Positions 52,646 through 63,442 of a DNA stretch of 64,000 nucleotides are shown here, one piece after another; position 1 is the stretch's first letter, and each line of letters starts with the position of its first letter. The notes under the pieces were generated by a model. The model made no database searches and had not been told where the DNA came from. It saw only the letters and a program-made list of their open reading frames with translations. A program made the translations under genes and the position numbers. Location of the stretch: positions 35,602,088 to 35,666,087 of the forward strand of contig CP137668.1 in the NCBI GenBank assembly GCA_037976565.1, given 5' to 3'. This DNA is from Mesocentrotus franciscanus (Eukaryota > Echinodermata > Echinoidea > Camarodonta > Strongylocentrotidae).

Positions 52646-53224
52646 CAGGGGTCTCAGTCAAATATAAGCAGGCGTGACCAAGAAAATGCGTATATAGAGA
52701 GGTTTTTTTTTTATAGATTGGACGCGGTCCACGCAGTGCCGGTTAAAAAACGTCTATTTTGGGCCATTTTCAAGAAAGAGGGTACTTTTTCAAATACGCG
52801 CCGGTGTACGCGTTTAGGGGTATTTTTCTAGATCCCGACTCCGAATTGAATTTTTTTAAAGAAAGGACTTATGATGTCTGTGCATTAAACCTATTTGGAA
52901 GTGTACAGGTTGATGTTATTGCTTCTCTATTGAAATAATTGTGAATTTTAAATCAGAAGCGCAACTTGAGTTATTAACATTGTCAACAACTAAATTGGTA
53001 ATCCCTATCGCACTTTAAAATACTCTAGGGTTTACAATTTTACAATACTTGTTTAGGAGTACACTTTTGTGAAATACCCGTTTAGGGTGTGAATTCGGGC
53101 AAAAACCACGCAAAATCCTCATTTAGGGTGTATTTTGGCTTCAGAAGAAATCCTCATTTAGGGGGTGTCTAGAAAACCTGTGGTCACGCATGCTTACAGT
53201 ATTTCTACATGACTGAGACCACTG
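52646..53224. mobile_element. 579-bp element with CAGNGGTCTCAGTCA termini
   Basis: The left end CAGGGGTCTCAGTCA and right end TGACTGAGACCACTG are inverted repeats with one mismatch. A further inverted match inside (AGCAGGCGTGACC against GGTCACGCATGCT) extends them. The interior contains repeated TCCTCATTTAGGG motifs (about 53115-53165). No target duplication was found, so it may be old. No coding frame. Confidence 0.6.
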
Positions 53225-53244
53225 TACTGGGAGCCTAGGAGGTT

Positions 53245-53343
53245 GGGAAGAGGGCGGGCGGAGGAGGAGGAGGGGGAGGATCGAGGGGCGGACTCGAAGG
53301 AGAGGACTCCGAGATAGAGCCTGAGAGAGAGAGTGGGAGGAAG

Positions 53344-53404
<61 letters not shown>

Positions 53405-53484
53405 GGGTGGGGGACAGAGAGAGAGAAAAAAAACAGGGCTATATATACTAGGCCTATCTATCCATTCATAAGAAACTAACTCGT

Positions 53485-53520
<36 letters not shown>
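53245..53520. repeat. (GA)n and (CT)n blocks
   Basis: Purine-rich DNA with pure (GA)n at about 53350-53402, then (CT)n at about 53488-53520. The two can pair as a hairpin. They lie 400-650 bp upstream of the PLC promoter. Confidence 0.9.
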
Positions 53521-53521
<1 letters not shown>

Positions 53522-53759
53522 ACTAACATTCTTTCAGATGTTTTGTTTTTACCTTTCCTTCGTTTATATATCATTATTAAGGGTTTGTTTGAGGTAATAT
53601 GAAACTAGGGAGATCAATTGAAACATTTCATTATTTTAGGCCCAATGTGTCTGTAAAAAGTATTTCAACATCATGATCGAGTAGACCATATTGATGGAGC
53701 ATACTTAAGTCTAAAATTCACGACTAATAACAGTCTTTTTTCGATCGGACATCCACGCC

Positions 53760-54018
53760 CACAATTTTTGATGCATGCTGTATGTACAGTGCAGTGCCGT
53801 GTATGTATATACTTTGTGTGTATTAGTATTGCATTGTTGCGTACATGCCCTCTACATATACACTGCACTGTGCATCTGATCAGAGCGAGAGCTGGAGAGA
53901 AGATAGAGCGGCCAATATAAATTTGGCTCCCGAGTCCTGTTGCCTTCCACTTTACTTCACTTTTTGATCGTAGTAAAGAACACATTTTCACCCAGAGTGT
54001 GGTTTAGTGCTTTCCAAG
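53760..54018 (+). promoter_or_regulatory. Core promoter and 5' UTR of the PLC-like gene
   Basis: A CCAAT pentamer at 53912-53916 overlaps a TATAAA at 53916-53921 (GGCCAATATAAATTTGG). A pyrimidine-rich stretch follows about 25-35 bp downstream, near 53942-53955, where transcription would start. That leaves a 5' UTR of about 70 bp before the ATG at 54019, whose context is TTCCAAGATGG. The spacing of TATA, start site and ATG fits a TATA-type promoter. The start site itself is inferred. Confidence 0.5.
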
Positions 54019-54040
54019 ATGGGAGATAATCAAGGACAAG
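54019..54040 (+). CDS. PLC-like gene, coding exon 1 (7 codons)
   Basis: The short start exon encodes MGDNQGQ plus the first base of a valine codon, followed by the donor GTATGA at 54041. The start was chosen because it lies about 100 bp below a TATA box, has an A at -3, and ends in the phase required by exon 2 at 57809. Such very short N-terminal exons before the PH domain are plausible for this family. The evidence is position, phase and donor rather than protein similarity. Confidence 0.55.
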
Positions 54041-54381
54041 GTATGATTTGTATACTGGCATGATAAACGATGATATTGATAGAGTGAAAGTTTTTATTTT
54101 GAGCGGTTCGGTAGGCTATGAGTATGAAGCGGATGCATACGGTAACGGTAGCTTCTTGTTGTTATCCCGTTGTTATCGGCGTTGCATTTGCATCTCTCAC
54201 ACTTCACAGTATATTTTTGACCTGTGCAAAGTGAAGTAAATTTGCTCTTATCATTTGACTACTTGTATGGTTCATAGTTTCATACCTAACAAACTTAATT
54301 GATATTTGATTCCATAGATCTAGTCGTAGAGAACAAAAGTGTAGAAATATTGCAAATTTCATTGGGTTGCCTGCACTAGCA

Positions 54382-55012
54382 TAGACCGAAAATTTCTGTC
54401 TCTTTCGTTCGTTAGCCTCTGATTTGGGTAGGGTCGGCTCCTCTCTTTAGAGACAGAAGCCGACCATAGCAGCTGCATTGCAAACTAATGCCCGCATCCG
54501 GGCAGTAAACTTATGCCCAAAATACTACATTTTACCCGATGCATATCCGATGCATTTATTATTGTTAATTAGGCCTAGGCTAAACTACATCGGTTCCACT
54601 TACCAGATTGACTGTATGATGTGTTTAAGGGTTTTTTTTCCGGATTTTCATCGCCGAAAATGAGCTCCGTGTTGAAATTCTTGCAGCCGTATTTTTAACT
54701 GTTACTGCGCATGAAGGAAGATGACGTCATCCATTGATGAAAATCCGGAAAAAAGACCCTTAAACGCATCATACAGTCAATCTGGTAAGTGGAACTGATG
54801 TAGTTTAGCCTAGGCCTAATTTACAATAATAAATGCATCAGATAGCTCTATGCATTGGGTAAAATGTAGTATTTTGGGCATAAGTTTACTGCCCGGACGC
54901 GGGCATTAGTTTGCAATGCAGCCGCTATGGTCGGCTTCTGTCTCTAAAGAGAGGAGCCGACCCTACCCAAATCAGAGGCTAACGAACGAAAGAGACAGAA
55001 ATCTTCGGTCTA
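54382..55012. mobile_element. Foldback element, Mutator-like, with 9-bp target duplication
   Basis: Two long inverted arms (54382-54652 and 54736-55012, about 275 bp each) surround an 83-bp spacer. The outer ends are TAGACCGAA and TTCGGTCTA. A perfect 9-bp direct repeat GCACTAGCA flanks the element at 54373-54381 and 55013-55021. Long terminal inverted repeats and a 9-bp duplication are the hallmark of Mutator-like elements. Each arm has its own small hairpin around GGTCGGCT...AGCCGACC. No coding frame, so it would need transposase in trans. Confidence 0.9.
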
Positions 55013-55038
55013 GCACTAGCACTGCAGTGCAATAGTTT

Positions 55039-55509
55039 CAGAAGCGGATCTAGAGGGGGGGTTGGGGGGGTTGCAACCCCCCCAAAAAAAAATCCGGGGA
55101 CCATTTTTTTAAATCTTATCTTTTTTTTTAAACTTGTAATTTTATTTTATTCTATTTCTATGTATTTATTTCATTTATTATTATTATTAAAAGTATTAGG
55201 CTAACAGTGCTTATTCCAAGGTCCCCAATTCTTTGTATCTGTGTTGTTAACTGGCCTTACATTGGAGGAAAATGCAACTTAATTTTACAAATTTTCATGG
55301 GGGTTAATTTGGCAACGACCTCTATACCAAAAATAGTGGTGTTTTAGATGCAAGAAAACGCCATTTTCACACACAGATTTTCAAAAACCTACTGTGGGAG
55401 GGGACACCCCCTCCCACCCTCCTCGCCGCTCTGCTCGCTTGGACTCGTCGCTACGCTCCCTCGCATACCACCCCAACCCCCCCTTTATAAAAAGCTGGAT
55501 CCGCCCCTG
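55039..55509. mobile_element. Inverted-repeat DNA element in PLC intron 1
   Basis: The termini CAGAAGCGGATCTAG and CTGGATCCGCCCCTG are imperfect inverted repeats, with G-rich and C-rich tracts just inside them. A 5-bp direct repeat AGTTT flanks the element (55034-55038 and 55510-55514). It resembles hAT-type CAG...CTG termini, but the duplication is shorter than the usual 8 bp. No transposase. Confidence 0.6.
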
Positions 55510-57808
55510 AGTTTGGGGCATGTTTTACCGATTGTCAAAGAAATGTCCATTCCCCTTTTTTGTGTTATAGAAATTATGACATTTTACTTTGTCATTTGGT
55601 TGTTTATCATGGTTTAAGAGTAATTAAGTAGTACTATGGGGCATTTATGTCTCCCTTCTCTGAAATTTCAAAGGTTGTACTTCTCATCTTTTCAGTTTTG
55701 TTGATACACCGCTGTATATGATATTCTAAAGATATACAGGTGAGCTCCAACAAACATCAGATAACTTAAGACAAATGTTTCACCTGATATTAAGATGAAG
55801 CCTTCATTGTTATGTCATGCCTACAGCTAGAATAATTTTTATCCATGAATTTTTATTAAATAGTACAGTAGTCTACCGTAGGTCTACTATTGAAGCGGAA
55901 GTCCACCCTCATATTAAGTTGGTGTTAATAAAAGCAGTAAAATGAGAGGAACAAATTAGTGAAAGTTTGAGCAATATCCGATTAAAACTAAAAAGTTGTC
56001 ATCATCAGTTCTTATTTTTGCTCTGTACAGAAAATTGAATGAACTTTAATTTTCTTACTTATTGGAATATGATGGAATAGATTTATTTCATACAGGGGTT
56101 GTATGAAAACAAATTTGCAACAATTATATTTATGTATGATGATTATTTTTTTTATGGGAAACTATACATTTTAAAAGTTTTTTAGTACAGGGCAAAATGG
56201 GAGAGGAGCTCGCAAGAGATGTCGCACAGTTGCCAATTTGTGTTTGATTGATCGCACCTTAAAAAATTAATTTATAACTTTTTTTTTGTTGGTATTTGCT
56301 CAAACTTTCACTGATCCGTTTCTCTTATTTTTCTGCTTCTGTTGAAACCAATTTAATATCATGGTGGACTTCACCTTTAATGATTCATCATCAGTATCAT
56401 ATTATTATCTAGACCACCGCTACATCAGCTTGATTAATAATTTTGCATTTCAATTGGCTCATAATTATAATCAGTTGCTCTTTGCTGAAGATCTCTTTCT
56501 GACACATACACCTGTACATGTATTGCACTGGGGGCTCAAACACAATCAATCTTGGCCCTTTGTAGGAAGGTCCTGTCTGAAAAATCCATGCATCTACATG
56601 TAGTGGTATGATGGGGGTCTTCCTATGAGCAATGGTTATCACACCTTAGTATGGAAGCAGGATGTAACGTCCCTGAGAGCCTATAAAAACAAATATGCCT
56701 CAAATATTAAAGCAGTCTTTATATCTTTTATATCTTTTATATACCGAATTCACAAAAAAATCTGCAAAGAATTCTTACCTTATCCTTTTCTTGAGTAAAG
56801 ACTGGTTAAAACATCACAGAAAATTGAGACACTGTCTGTAAATCTATGCTGGAAAGTTGCCTGAATGTTACAATCATTCGGGAATCACACACACACTGCA
56901 CTGTATTTTGTTCACACATGCTCACACATAGAATTTTTTTTACTCGTAAACCAATGGGGATATCTCGGCAATTGAAAAACCTGAAAATAGCGACCAAATC
57001 GCACAAAAAACTGTATGGTATCCGCGCTCGCACAAAAAAACTTTTTACTTGTAAACCAATGGGGATCTCACCAAAATTTATTTATGCGGCCCGTTCACCG
57101 GGGAATGCGGGCATCTTTTGAAAGACTATTGACCGGTAGGCGGGCATGCAGGCATCTTTTAAGAGACTATTGACCGGTAGGCGGGCATGGTTAAAATCAT
57201 GACTCTAATTTCGACCAATCAGATGGCTAGATTTCTAAAGAGAGGTACATGTATTTAATGTAGAATAATACATTTTGCACATTGTTGATGACAGCTGTTT
57301 TCACTGGCAAGATCTGCCAGGAAGTGTAGAAAACAGGGCAAGTTAGGCTGTTTACCATGTGTGAACGATCCCCAGGCCCTTATGGTAACAGAATCAGTAG
57401 TGACGTCATTAACTTTAAAGTTGAGTTCTGGTCATGCTATTACATTGTGAAAGAAACTGCCTGGAAGTGACCAGAAAAGGTCGATTAGATCCTATGAACC
57501 GGTAACACATACATGTAAGAATTAATGTGTACTATGAGGTTTCTTAATCATCAAAGAATGATACTTAGAGATTCACACCATGAACTGTACTCAGAAATGT
57601 GTATATTGGACTACACACAAAAAATTGCATAAAAGTTTGAGTCAAACACTTCATATTTCGAATATGAGGGCATATGGAGAGCAATGCTTTTTTTCTAGGA
57701 TATTCTTCCGCACTAGCAATAAAAAGTATGAAAATGCTCACAAATGATTATTCAAGTTTCCCAGAATTCAACCTTCTCTTTCATATGTATGTATTTATCC
57801 TTCTACAG

Positions 57809-57961
57809 TTGAACAGATTCACCAGAAGCTGAAGCATGGCACCAAGTTCACCAAGATATCTCCAAACAGCACCAAGAAGCACAGTAGGACCTTCTCTCTG
57901 ACCGAGGATGCAACTGCTCTTACGTACACCCCATCTAAGAAGTCTTCCCACAAAGCATCAG
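57809..57961 (+). CDS. PLC-like gene, exon 2 (start of PH domain)
   Basis: The exon lies between acceptor TTCTACAG and donor GTCAGT. It completes the valine codon from exon 1 and encodes EQIHQKLKHGTKFTKISPNS, then TKKHSRTFSLTEDATALTYT and PSKKSSHKAS. The sequence has the first beta strands of a phospholipase C N-terminal PH domain: the .L..G....K basic patch, the R.F.L...A..L.Y.PSKK strand pair, and lysines that bind PtdIns(4,5)P2 headgroups. L.Y.PSKK resembles LRWEPSKK of PRIP/PLCL and LRWRPSRK of PLC-eta. The exon is phase 1 on both sides, 153 nt. Confidence 0.8.
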
Positions 57962-58814
57962 GTCAGTATAATATTTTAACCCATTGCCTCAGGGAACCAG
58001 ATGGTCCCTGTATAAAGTCTATGGGAATGAGAGAATCCAGTAGTCAATGGGTTAAAAATGATCAGACGAATACTCTGGCCTCTTGTGCTTCGACAACTTT
58101 TGCTCAGGTTTCATTTAATCTAATCTGTGGGGTTAGGGTCGCAATTGGGTTTTAGGTTTGGGGTTAGGTATACTGTCTCACCGGAGATGAAGCATTTTAC
58201 TTTCTTAGTGCAAACACACTGTTCAACTAGCAAATTCTGGGGCAGGATTTGTCACTCACGGAGTGGAAGGGGTTAACCAATTCTGGGCAATTGCCCACCA
58301 CATTCTGTGGTTTTGCTATTAAACTTTGAATTCAGAGTCAAACAATGTACATCTATACTGCATAAGAGCAAAAATTCCCTCATCAATTTTCTTCTTTTTT
58401 TTGTTGTTGATGCTGTTGTTGCAATACCATATAATGTACCATATGGTATTTAAAAAAGGAAAATATGAATTAAAATCCTTCATTTCAATTACAGTTCTTT
58501 CAATGTGATTACATTAAAAGTCAATCTAGATACACTTTGAAATGTAGACTTTGTCTTGATCATACATTTTGGGGATATTCAAGTTTACAAACAAATTCTT
58601 TTTAAAAACTGTATATATTCCAATGTCCATGACAAAGTATGCAATTATGTCATTTCATAAGTGTACAGCACTGTGCACTAATTATGTGTGAGTGGTCATT
58701 AGTCACCAAACGATCAGGCCTAATCATGGCTGTGATCTTTAATTAGCAACATTTAAGGTATGCAAAGAATGTCACTTCATCTGTGTACCATACATGTACA
58801 TGTGTGTATATTTT

Positions 58815-59024
58815 AGTGGTAGTGGTTATTTTACCTGACTGCTAAGAAAGCATAAATGCTTGTTAGTAAGCAACCAGAGGACCAACAGCTTAAGGTCCTC
58901 TCCGAGGGACCTGGTAATGAGGATTAATGCCTTAAATTACCAAAGGGCACTAGCGCATCGACTTGGTTTCGAACCCGGGTTGCCGGATTACGAGACCACT
59001 GCTCTACCAACTGAGCCATCGCGC
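58815..59024 (-). mobile_element. tRNA-derived SINE, copy B
   Basis: Minus-strand head GGCGCGATGGCTCAGTTGG then TAGAGCAGTGGTCTCG, and the B box GGGTTCGAAACC. The body matches copy A, including AAGTCGATGCGC and a GGACCTCTC-type block. Both pol III boxes are intact here, making it the better-preserved copy. Located in PLC intron 2. Confidence 0.8.
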
Positions 59025-59755
59025 CTCCACTATATATAATCCATTTGTATGTAGATCATTGGCTTTTGATTTTTGTAACATTGTCTCATTTAGTGTGCAT
59101 GTGTATAAACTACATAAATAATATGTAAGTGACTTACCGGGTGCTTTTTAAAATTGAGTAGAGTCTGTCTGCATGTACCAGCATGGGCATCACGAAAACC
59201 AAGAACGAATAGTGTGCTACGTGTATAAAGTACTTTTATTCTTAATTTTACAATGTTATACTGTATGTGAGGACACATACTGTACAATTTATTTACATAC
59301 TGTAGCCCACTCTTAAATTTTCTCGAAGGAAACAAGAAGAAAAAAGAAGAAAAAAAGAAATATGATATCAATGATAGACATTTGCTTTTTTCTCCAATCA
59401 CTGCCGCACACAACCTTATATTCTATGGTAGGCCAGATACATATATGCTTAATATACTGAACTTTACAGTTTTAATTTACTGTATTCATTTACATGTAGG
59501 TAAAGAGCTTATTGTTCTATAATGACACTCCTTCTAGCCCCTCCTCCCCCAGTACTCTCAAAACTGAAGTAGAGAAATATCGACTTTAATTAGTTCCCGT
59601 TTCCAAAGACCAAATCAACGTTCCTGTTAGTGTTTTTTAATAATTACAAACTTAATTAAAGATAATCAGATTATCAGAGCAAGGTGATATCTTGCAATTG
59701 GTGTTGACTTTAGAAGACAAATAATATTGTCTGGGCTTGTATGATAAAGAGACCT

Positions 59756-59889
59756 GGGGCCCGTTTCTCGAAACCATCATAAGTCTAACTTCTTGACTAT
59801 CCCATTGAAACGTGTGTTAATTGTATAACACACGTTTGAATGGGATAGTCAAGAAGTTAGACTTATGACGGTTTCGAGAAACGGGCCCC
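59756..59889. mobile_element. 134-bp near-perfect palindromic MITE
   Basis: Two 64-nt arms (59756-59819 and 59826-59889) around a 6-nt loop, beginning GGGGCCCGTTTCTCGAAACC, with only a few mismatches. If the outermost G and C are excluded, CTG occurs directly on each side, consistent with a 3-bp target duplication. The short flank makes that ambiguous. Confidence 0.75.
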
Positions 59890-59999
59890 TGGCAGATAAC
59901 ATGCCTTAGATTCCAAAGCTTAGTTGTTCTATTTCTTGTTTACTCAACCACATACATGTACATGTTAAAGACATGACATGTTTAAAGTAAAGTATTTAA

Positions 60000-60193
60000 A
60001 GCCCCGCTGTACTACTTGTAGCTACTTGCTCCCTCTATATACCAAACAATGCCTAAGCGGTGCCCGTTGGTCCCCCATGATCCCCTTTTTCTTATGTTAC
60101 ATGTAATTGAGAGCTGAGTTGATGAGATAACCACCTGTCAGTGACCATGCTGGGAGGTCTAATCCCTCCTGGCCAAACTAGTGCAGACAGGCT
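60000..60193 (+). mobile_element. TTAA-flanked MITE, copy 3
   Basis: A 194-bp copy in the same orientation as that at 8297, within PLC-like intron 2, with TTAA at 59996-59999 and 60194-60197. It differs from the others by small insertions, e.g. ACATGT after CTTATGTT. Confidence 0.87.
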
Positions 60194-61020
60194 TTAAAAT
60201 GTTTTTATATTATGAAAGAATTACCAAGCTACAATATACAACACATACATGTAGATGTATACGCTGTTTATGTACATGTACATGTACATGTATAAGTACA
60301 TGTATAACTCAAAATTGATGCTTGGATTCAGTAATATTTACAGTAATAAGTGTTTAATTTCTTCTTCCCCCTCTTTTTTTTTTTTTGGGGGGCACAACGT
60401 TTAGTTCCTTTTGACATGTACTTTGTGTAAAACTGTAGTGAATGAAAATGATACATGTACTGTATGTAAGTTTTTTCTTTCCTGTTTTCACCCGAGACTC
60501 AGAGAAACCTTGTTTACCGGAACATACATGTACTGTACATGTACATATAGTAGGCCATTTATACTTGTATAATTTATTGACAATTGATAGATGAACCGCA
60601 TTGTGAGGTTCTAGATACAGCCACAGCAGGTTACATGGTCATTGATAAAAACATGGAATGTAGCCTACTGTTTACAAATTGCATTTTTACCTGTATATTG
60701 CATGATGCACTTACTGTACGTTCTAGTTACTTATAAATTAACAAAGGGAAACAGTTTATTTCTCATTTTCGCGTGAGCTGAAAGGTCTGTGTACACTTGA
60801 CAGTAGTTTGCGGGCACAAACCGTTGTCAGTCATTGAGTTTGCAGGCAACACACCCTTGTCAGCTTACCACGTGCATACAAATGTAAAATGTGTCTGAAC
60901 GGTAAAACTATGCAGACTGCAGAGTCTACTGCATGAGGTGCTGTAGTTGAGCTGCTCCTAGCCAGTAGTAGTCTACAAGCACAGACCAATATATGACACT
61001 TTATTACAATAATTGTTGTA

Positions 61021-61210
61021 CAGTCAAACCTGCTTTAGTGACCACCTGTCTGCAATGACCACTTTTTTTGTTTCCCTTGAAAATGGTTTCTCATTGAAAC
61101 ATGTACTAAAGGAACCTGTCTACAAAGACCACCTGTCTACAAGGACCACCTGTCTACAAAGACCACTTTTTGTGTTTCCCTTGGGCGGTCGCTACAGAAA
61201 GGTTTGACTG
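61021..61210. mobile_element. 190-bp element with CAGTCAAACCT termini
   Basis: CAGTCAAACCT at the left and AGGTTTGACTG at the right are perfect 11-bp inverted repeats. The interior is built of short repeats of CCTGTCTACAAAGACCA (61117-61170), and GACCACTTTTT-GTGTTTCCCTTG occurs twice. It resembles small Tc1/mariner-type derivatives, but a TA duplication is not clear. Confidence 0.65.
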
Positions 61211-63240
61211 TGTATCGAGTGAAGACTAGCCCAGTTTCTACTGTTGGAGCAGCTACAATACAAGGCCTCTTGAGTAGGCATATAGTCTCCTCGCTCAGAC
61301 CCTCTGTTGAACATGTATTACGGCTGACAAGGGCTTGTGCCAGAGACTTACAGAGACTGACAGTGTTAGGCTCAGCTCAAGACTTAGTGGAATTATGTTG
61401 AAGTGTCATATTAGAGTTGGTGCCTGTAGACTAATTCCTGTGTCACCCCCACATAACTCTGTAATCAGCATACACTTTTTAATAGTTTGATTTTGTTACT
61501 CTATTATCCAAGCCCAAATCTCCTTTACAATATTAGTAAATTTGTCCATTCCTGAGTGTGATGATCCATAGTACACTCCACCCACACAAGTTGGATGGGC
61601 GTGTACCATGAACATACATGTACATGGGAGGGCCAACATGCACCGTGCTTGGGCAGAACTGTACTTGATCTCCTGTATCTGATCATACAAATAGGCTTAC
61701 GTACACTGTACATGTAGGAAAACCTTCATGTATTTACATTCAAGCAATATGACTGTTACACTGTTTGTACTGGAAAAGAAGTACCGGTAAATTTTTGTGT
61801 TCTTTAAAAAATAAAAAAAAATTGTGAAGTTTCATGCAGCAAAGCTGATAAATATTTGTTTAACAATGCTCAAAAGTTGTTTGCTGAAAAATGGCTGTTG
61901 TTAGGAAGTCATGAAAAGTTCATATTGCAAATTGTTCTGGTTTTGCAGTATAGGTTTTTCAAATCCCTATCATGTACAATATACATGTGTACATGTACAT
62001 GTATATCAATAAATCTGTGTATTAGGGTTACTAGTATTTACATGTACATGTAGTTCGTACAGATGTGAACATTTACATGAATTCCTTACAAGTACCTTTG
62101 GTACGGATCTGAGTTTATGATCATAATTTGTGAAAGGATGTCAATTGGCAATCCTTATCTTTACATTTATACATGTATATGTACATGTATACATGCTAAA
62201 ATTACATGCATACTTTTTTTAGCATTAGAAAAAAATGTTGGAGAATGCAGATTCACATGGTAAATACACATAAAAAAGTAAGCCTAAATAGAGGTGCATT
62301 ACATTGAACATGTACATACCCCAAACATTGTCTGTACAATTGTTGTACTGGAAATCATTTATCTATGTTAAGTGTCATTTTTTAATTTCATTTTATTGTC
62401 CATTTTGTAAGAAAACATGCAATGTCTATGCAACATGTACATGTACATGTAAGAACAATGCATACATGTACACCACAAAGTAAAGTGCATTACTGATACC
62501 CTAAATTTTGTCTCTTAACTTAATTACATGTATGTACATGTACAGCAGACATTGTACAATACATGTAGGATGATTGGTGTTGGTAAGACGTCATTCACTG
62601 AATTATTGTTTTGCCATTAAAATGAAAGAGCTTCACTACAATTTACATTCTCTTCGGCTATCTTATTTACATAACAAACAAAGTGATTTCAGTCAAATTT
62701 GCCTATTAGTATATATTTCATGAATTATTGTCTGATGCTCAGTAGGTGATGGAAAGGCAGACATACTATTGACGAGTTTTTATTGATCTGTGTCTATGGT
62801 TTTCATCTGGCACAGTCTCATTTACGCTTACAGTTTAACTGTACATTTAGTTTATTGAAATAAAAAAGAGTATACAGTGTACATGTATGTAGTGCAATGT
62901 AGCTGCTTGGGCATTATATGAAAAATTACAATGTATTCATCAAAAAACATATTGTACTTGTAATACTCACTATAATGGTATACATTGTAACTCATTGTGA
63001 AATTTTAAAGAACAACTTGTTAATGACACATGTACATGAAAATATGCAATACCGGTATATGGATAATTATTTTATTCAAGGGTTACACTTCGCTTGTAGG
63101 TATAGACCATGAGACAAAATCAACAATGTTGGTCATGCATGCCTTCTGAATTCTGAGGGTTCATGAGAGTGAAATGACGGTTCCATGTACCTTTTGTCAA
63201 CCTTTCTAAAGGCGTCACTAAACCAACATTGTCATCCCTT

Positions 63241-63345
63241 GGGCTGTCGGCCTCATAGGCCCCTGGTATTATGGGCTGTCGGCCTTATAGGCCCCTGGTA
63301 TTATGGGCTGTCGGCCTCATAGGCCCCTGGTATTATGGGCTTTCA
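63241..63345 (+). repeat. 32-bp tandem repeat, 3.3 units
   Basis: The unit begins GGGCTGTCGGCCTCATAGGC and ends CCCTGGTATTAT. Copies are 63241-63272, 63273-63304 and 63305-63336, then a partial copy. It is almost identical between units. Sequence at 39257-39365 shares GGGCTGTCGG and the exit motif AGTCTACTGGGATGTCC. Confidence 0.9.
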
Positions 63346-63442
63346 GTCTACTGGGATGTCCTGCATGTAAGTACATGTACACGTACAAGTAGACTTTATG
63401 CATGAAGTAATATATTTTTTCTGTTTATTTTTTTGGTTACAG

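Larger units (their letters stand above)
54041..57808 (+). other. PLC-like gene intron 1
   Basis: A 3768-nt GT-AG intron. It contains a 631-bp foldback element (54382-55012) and, 26 bp further on, a second inverted-repeat element (55039-55509). A short direct duplication lies around 57110-57190, in which a segment including GACTATTGACCGGTAGGCGG occurs twice. Confidence 0.6.
57962..63442 (+). other. PLC-like gene intron 2
   Basis: A 5481-nt GT-AG intron. It holds a SINE (58815-59024), a 134-bp palindrome (59756-59889), a TTAA element (60000-60193), an inverted-repeat element with internal repeats (61021-61210) and a 32-bp tandem array (63241-63345). Between about 59.4 and 63.4 kb it is crowded with TACATGTA/GTACATGTAC palindromes. 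Confidence 0.7.

Noticed and set aside
58990..59024. Functional minus-strand tRNA gene
   Set aside because: The A and B boxes are good, but the cloverleaf is incomplete and the same sequence recurs with a long body at 39009-39190, so it is a SINE.
63241..63345. CRISPR-like array of regularly spaced repeats
   Set aside because: Units are directly abutting with no unique spacers, and the genome is clearly eukaryotic.
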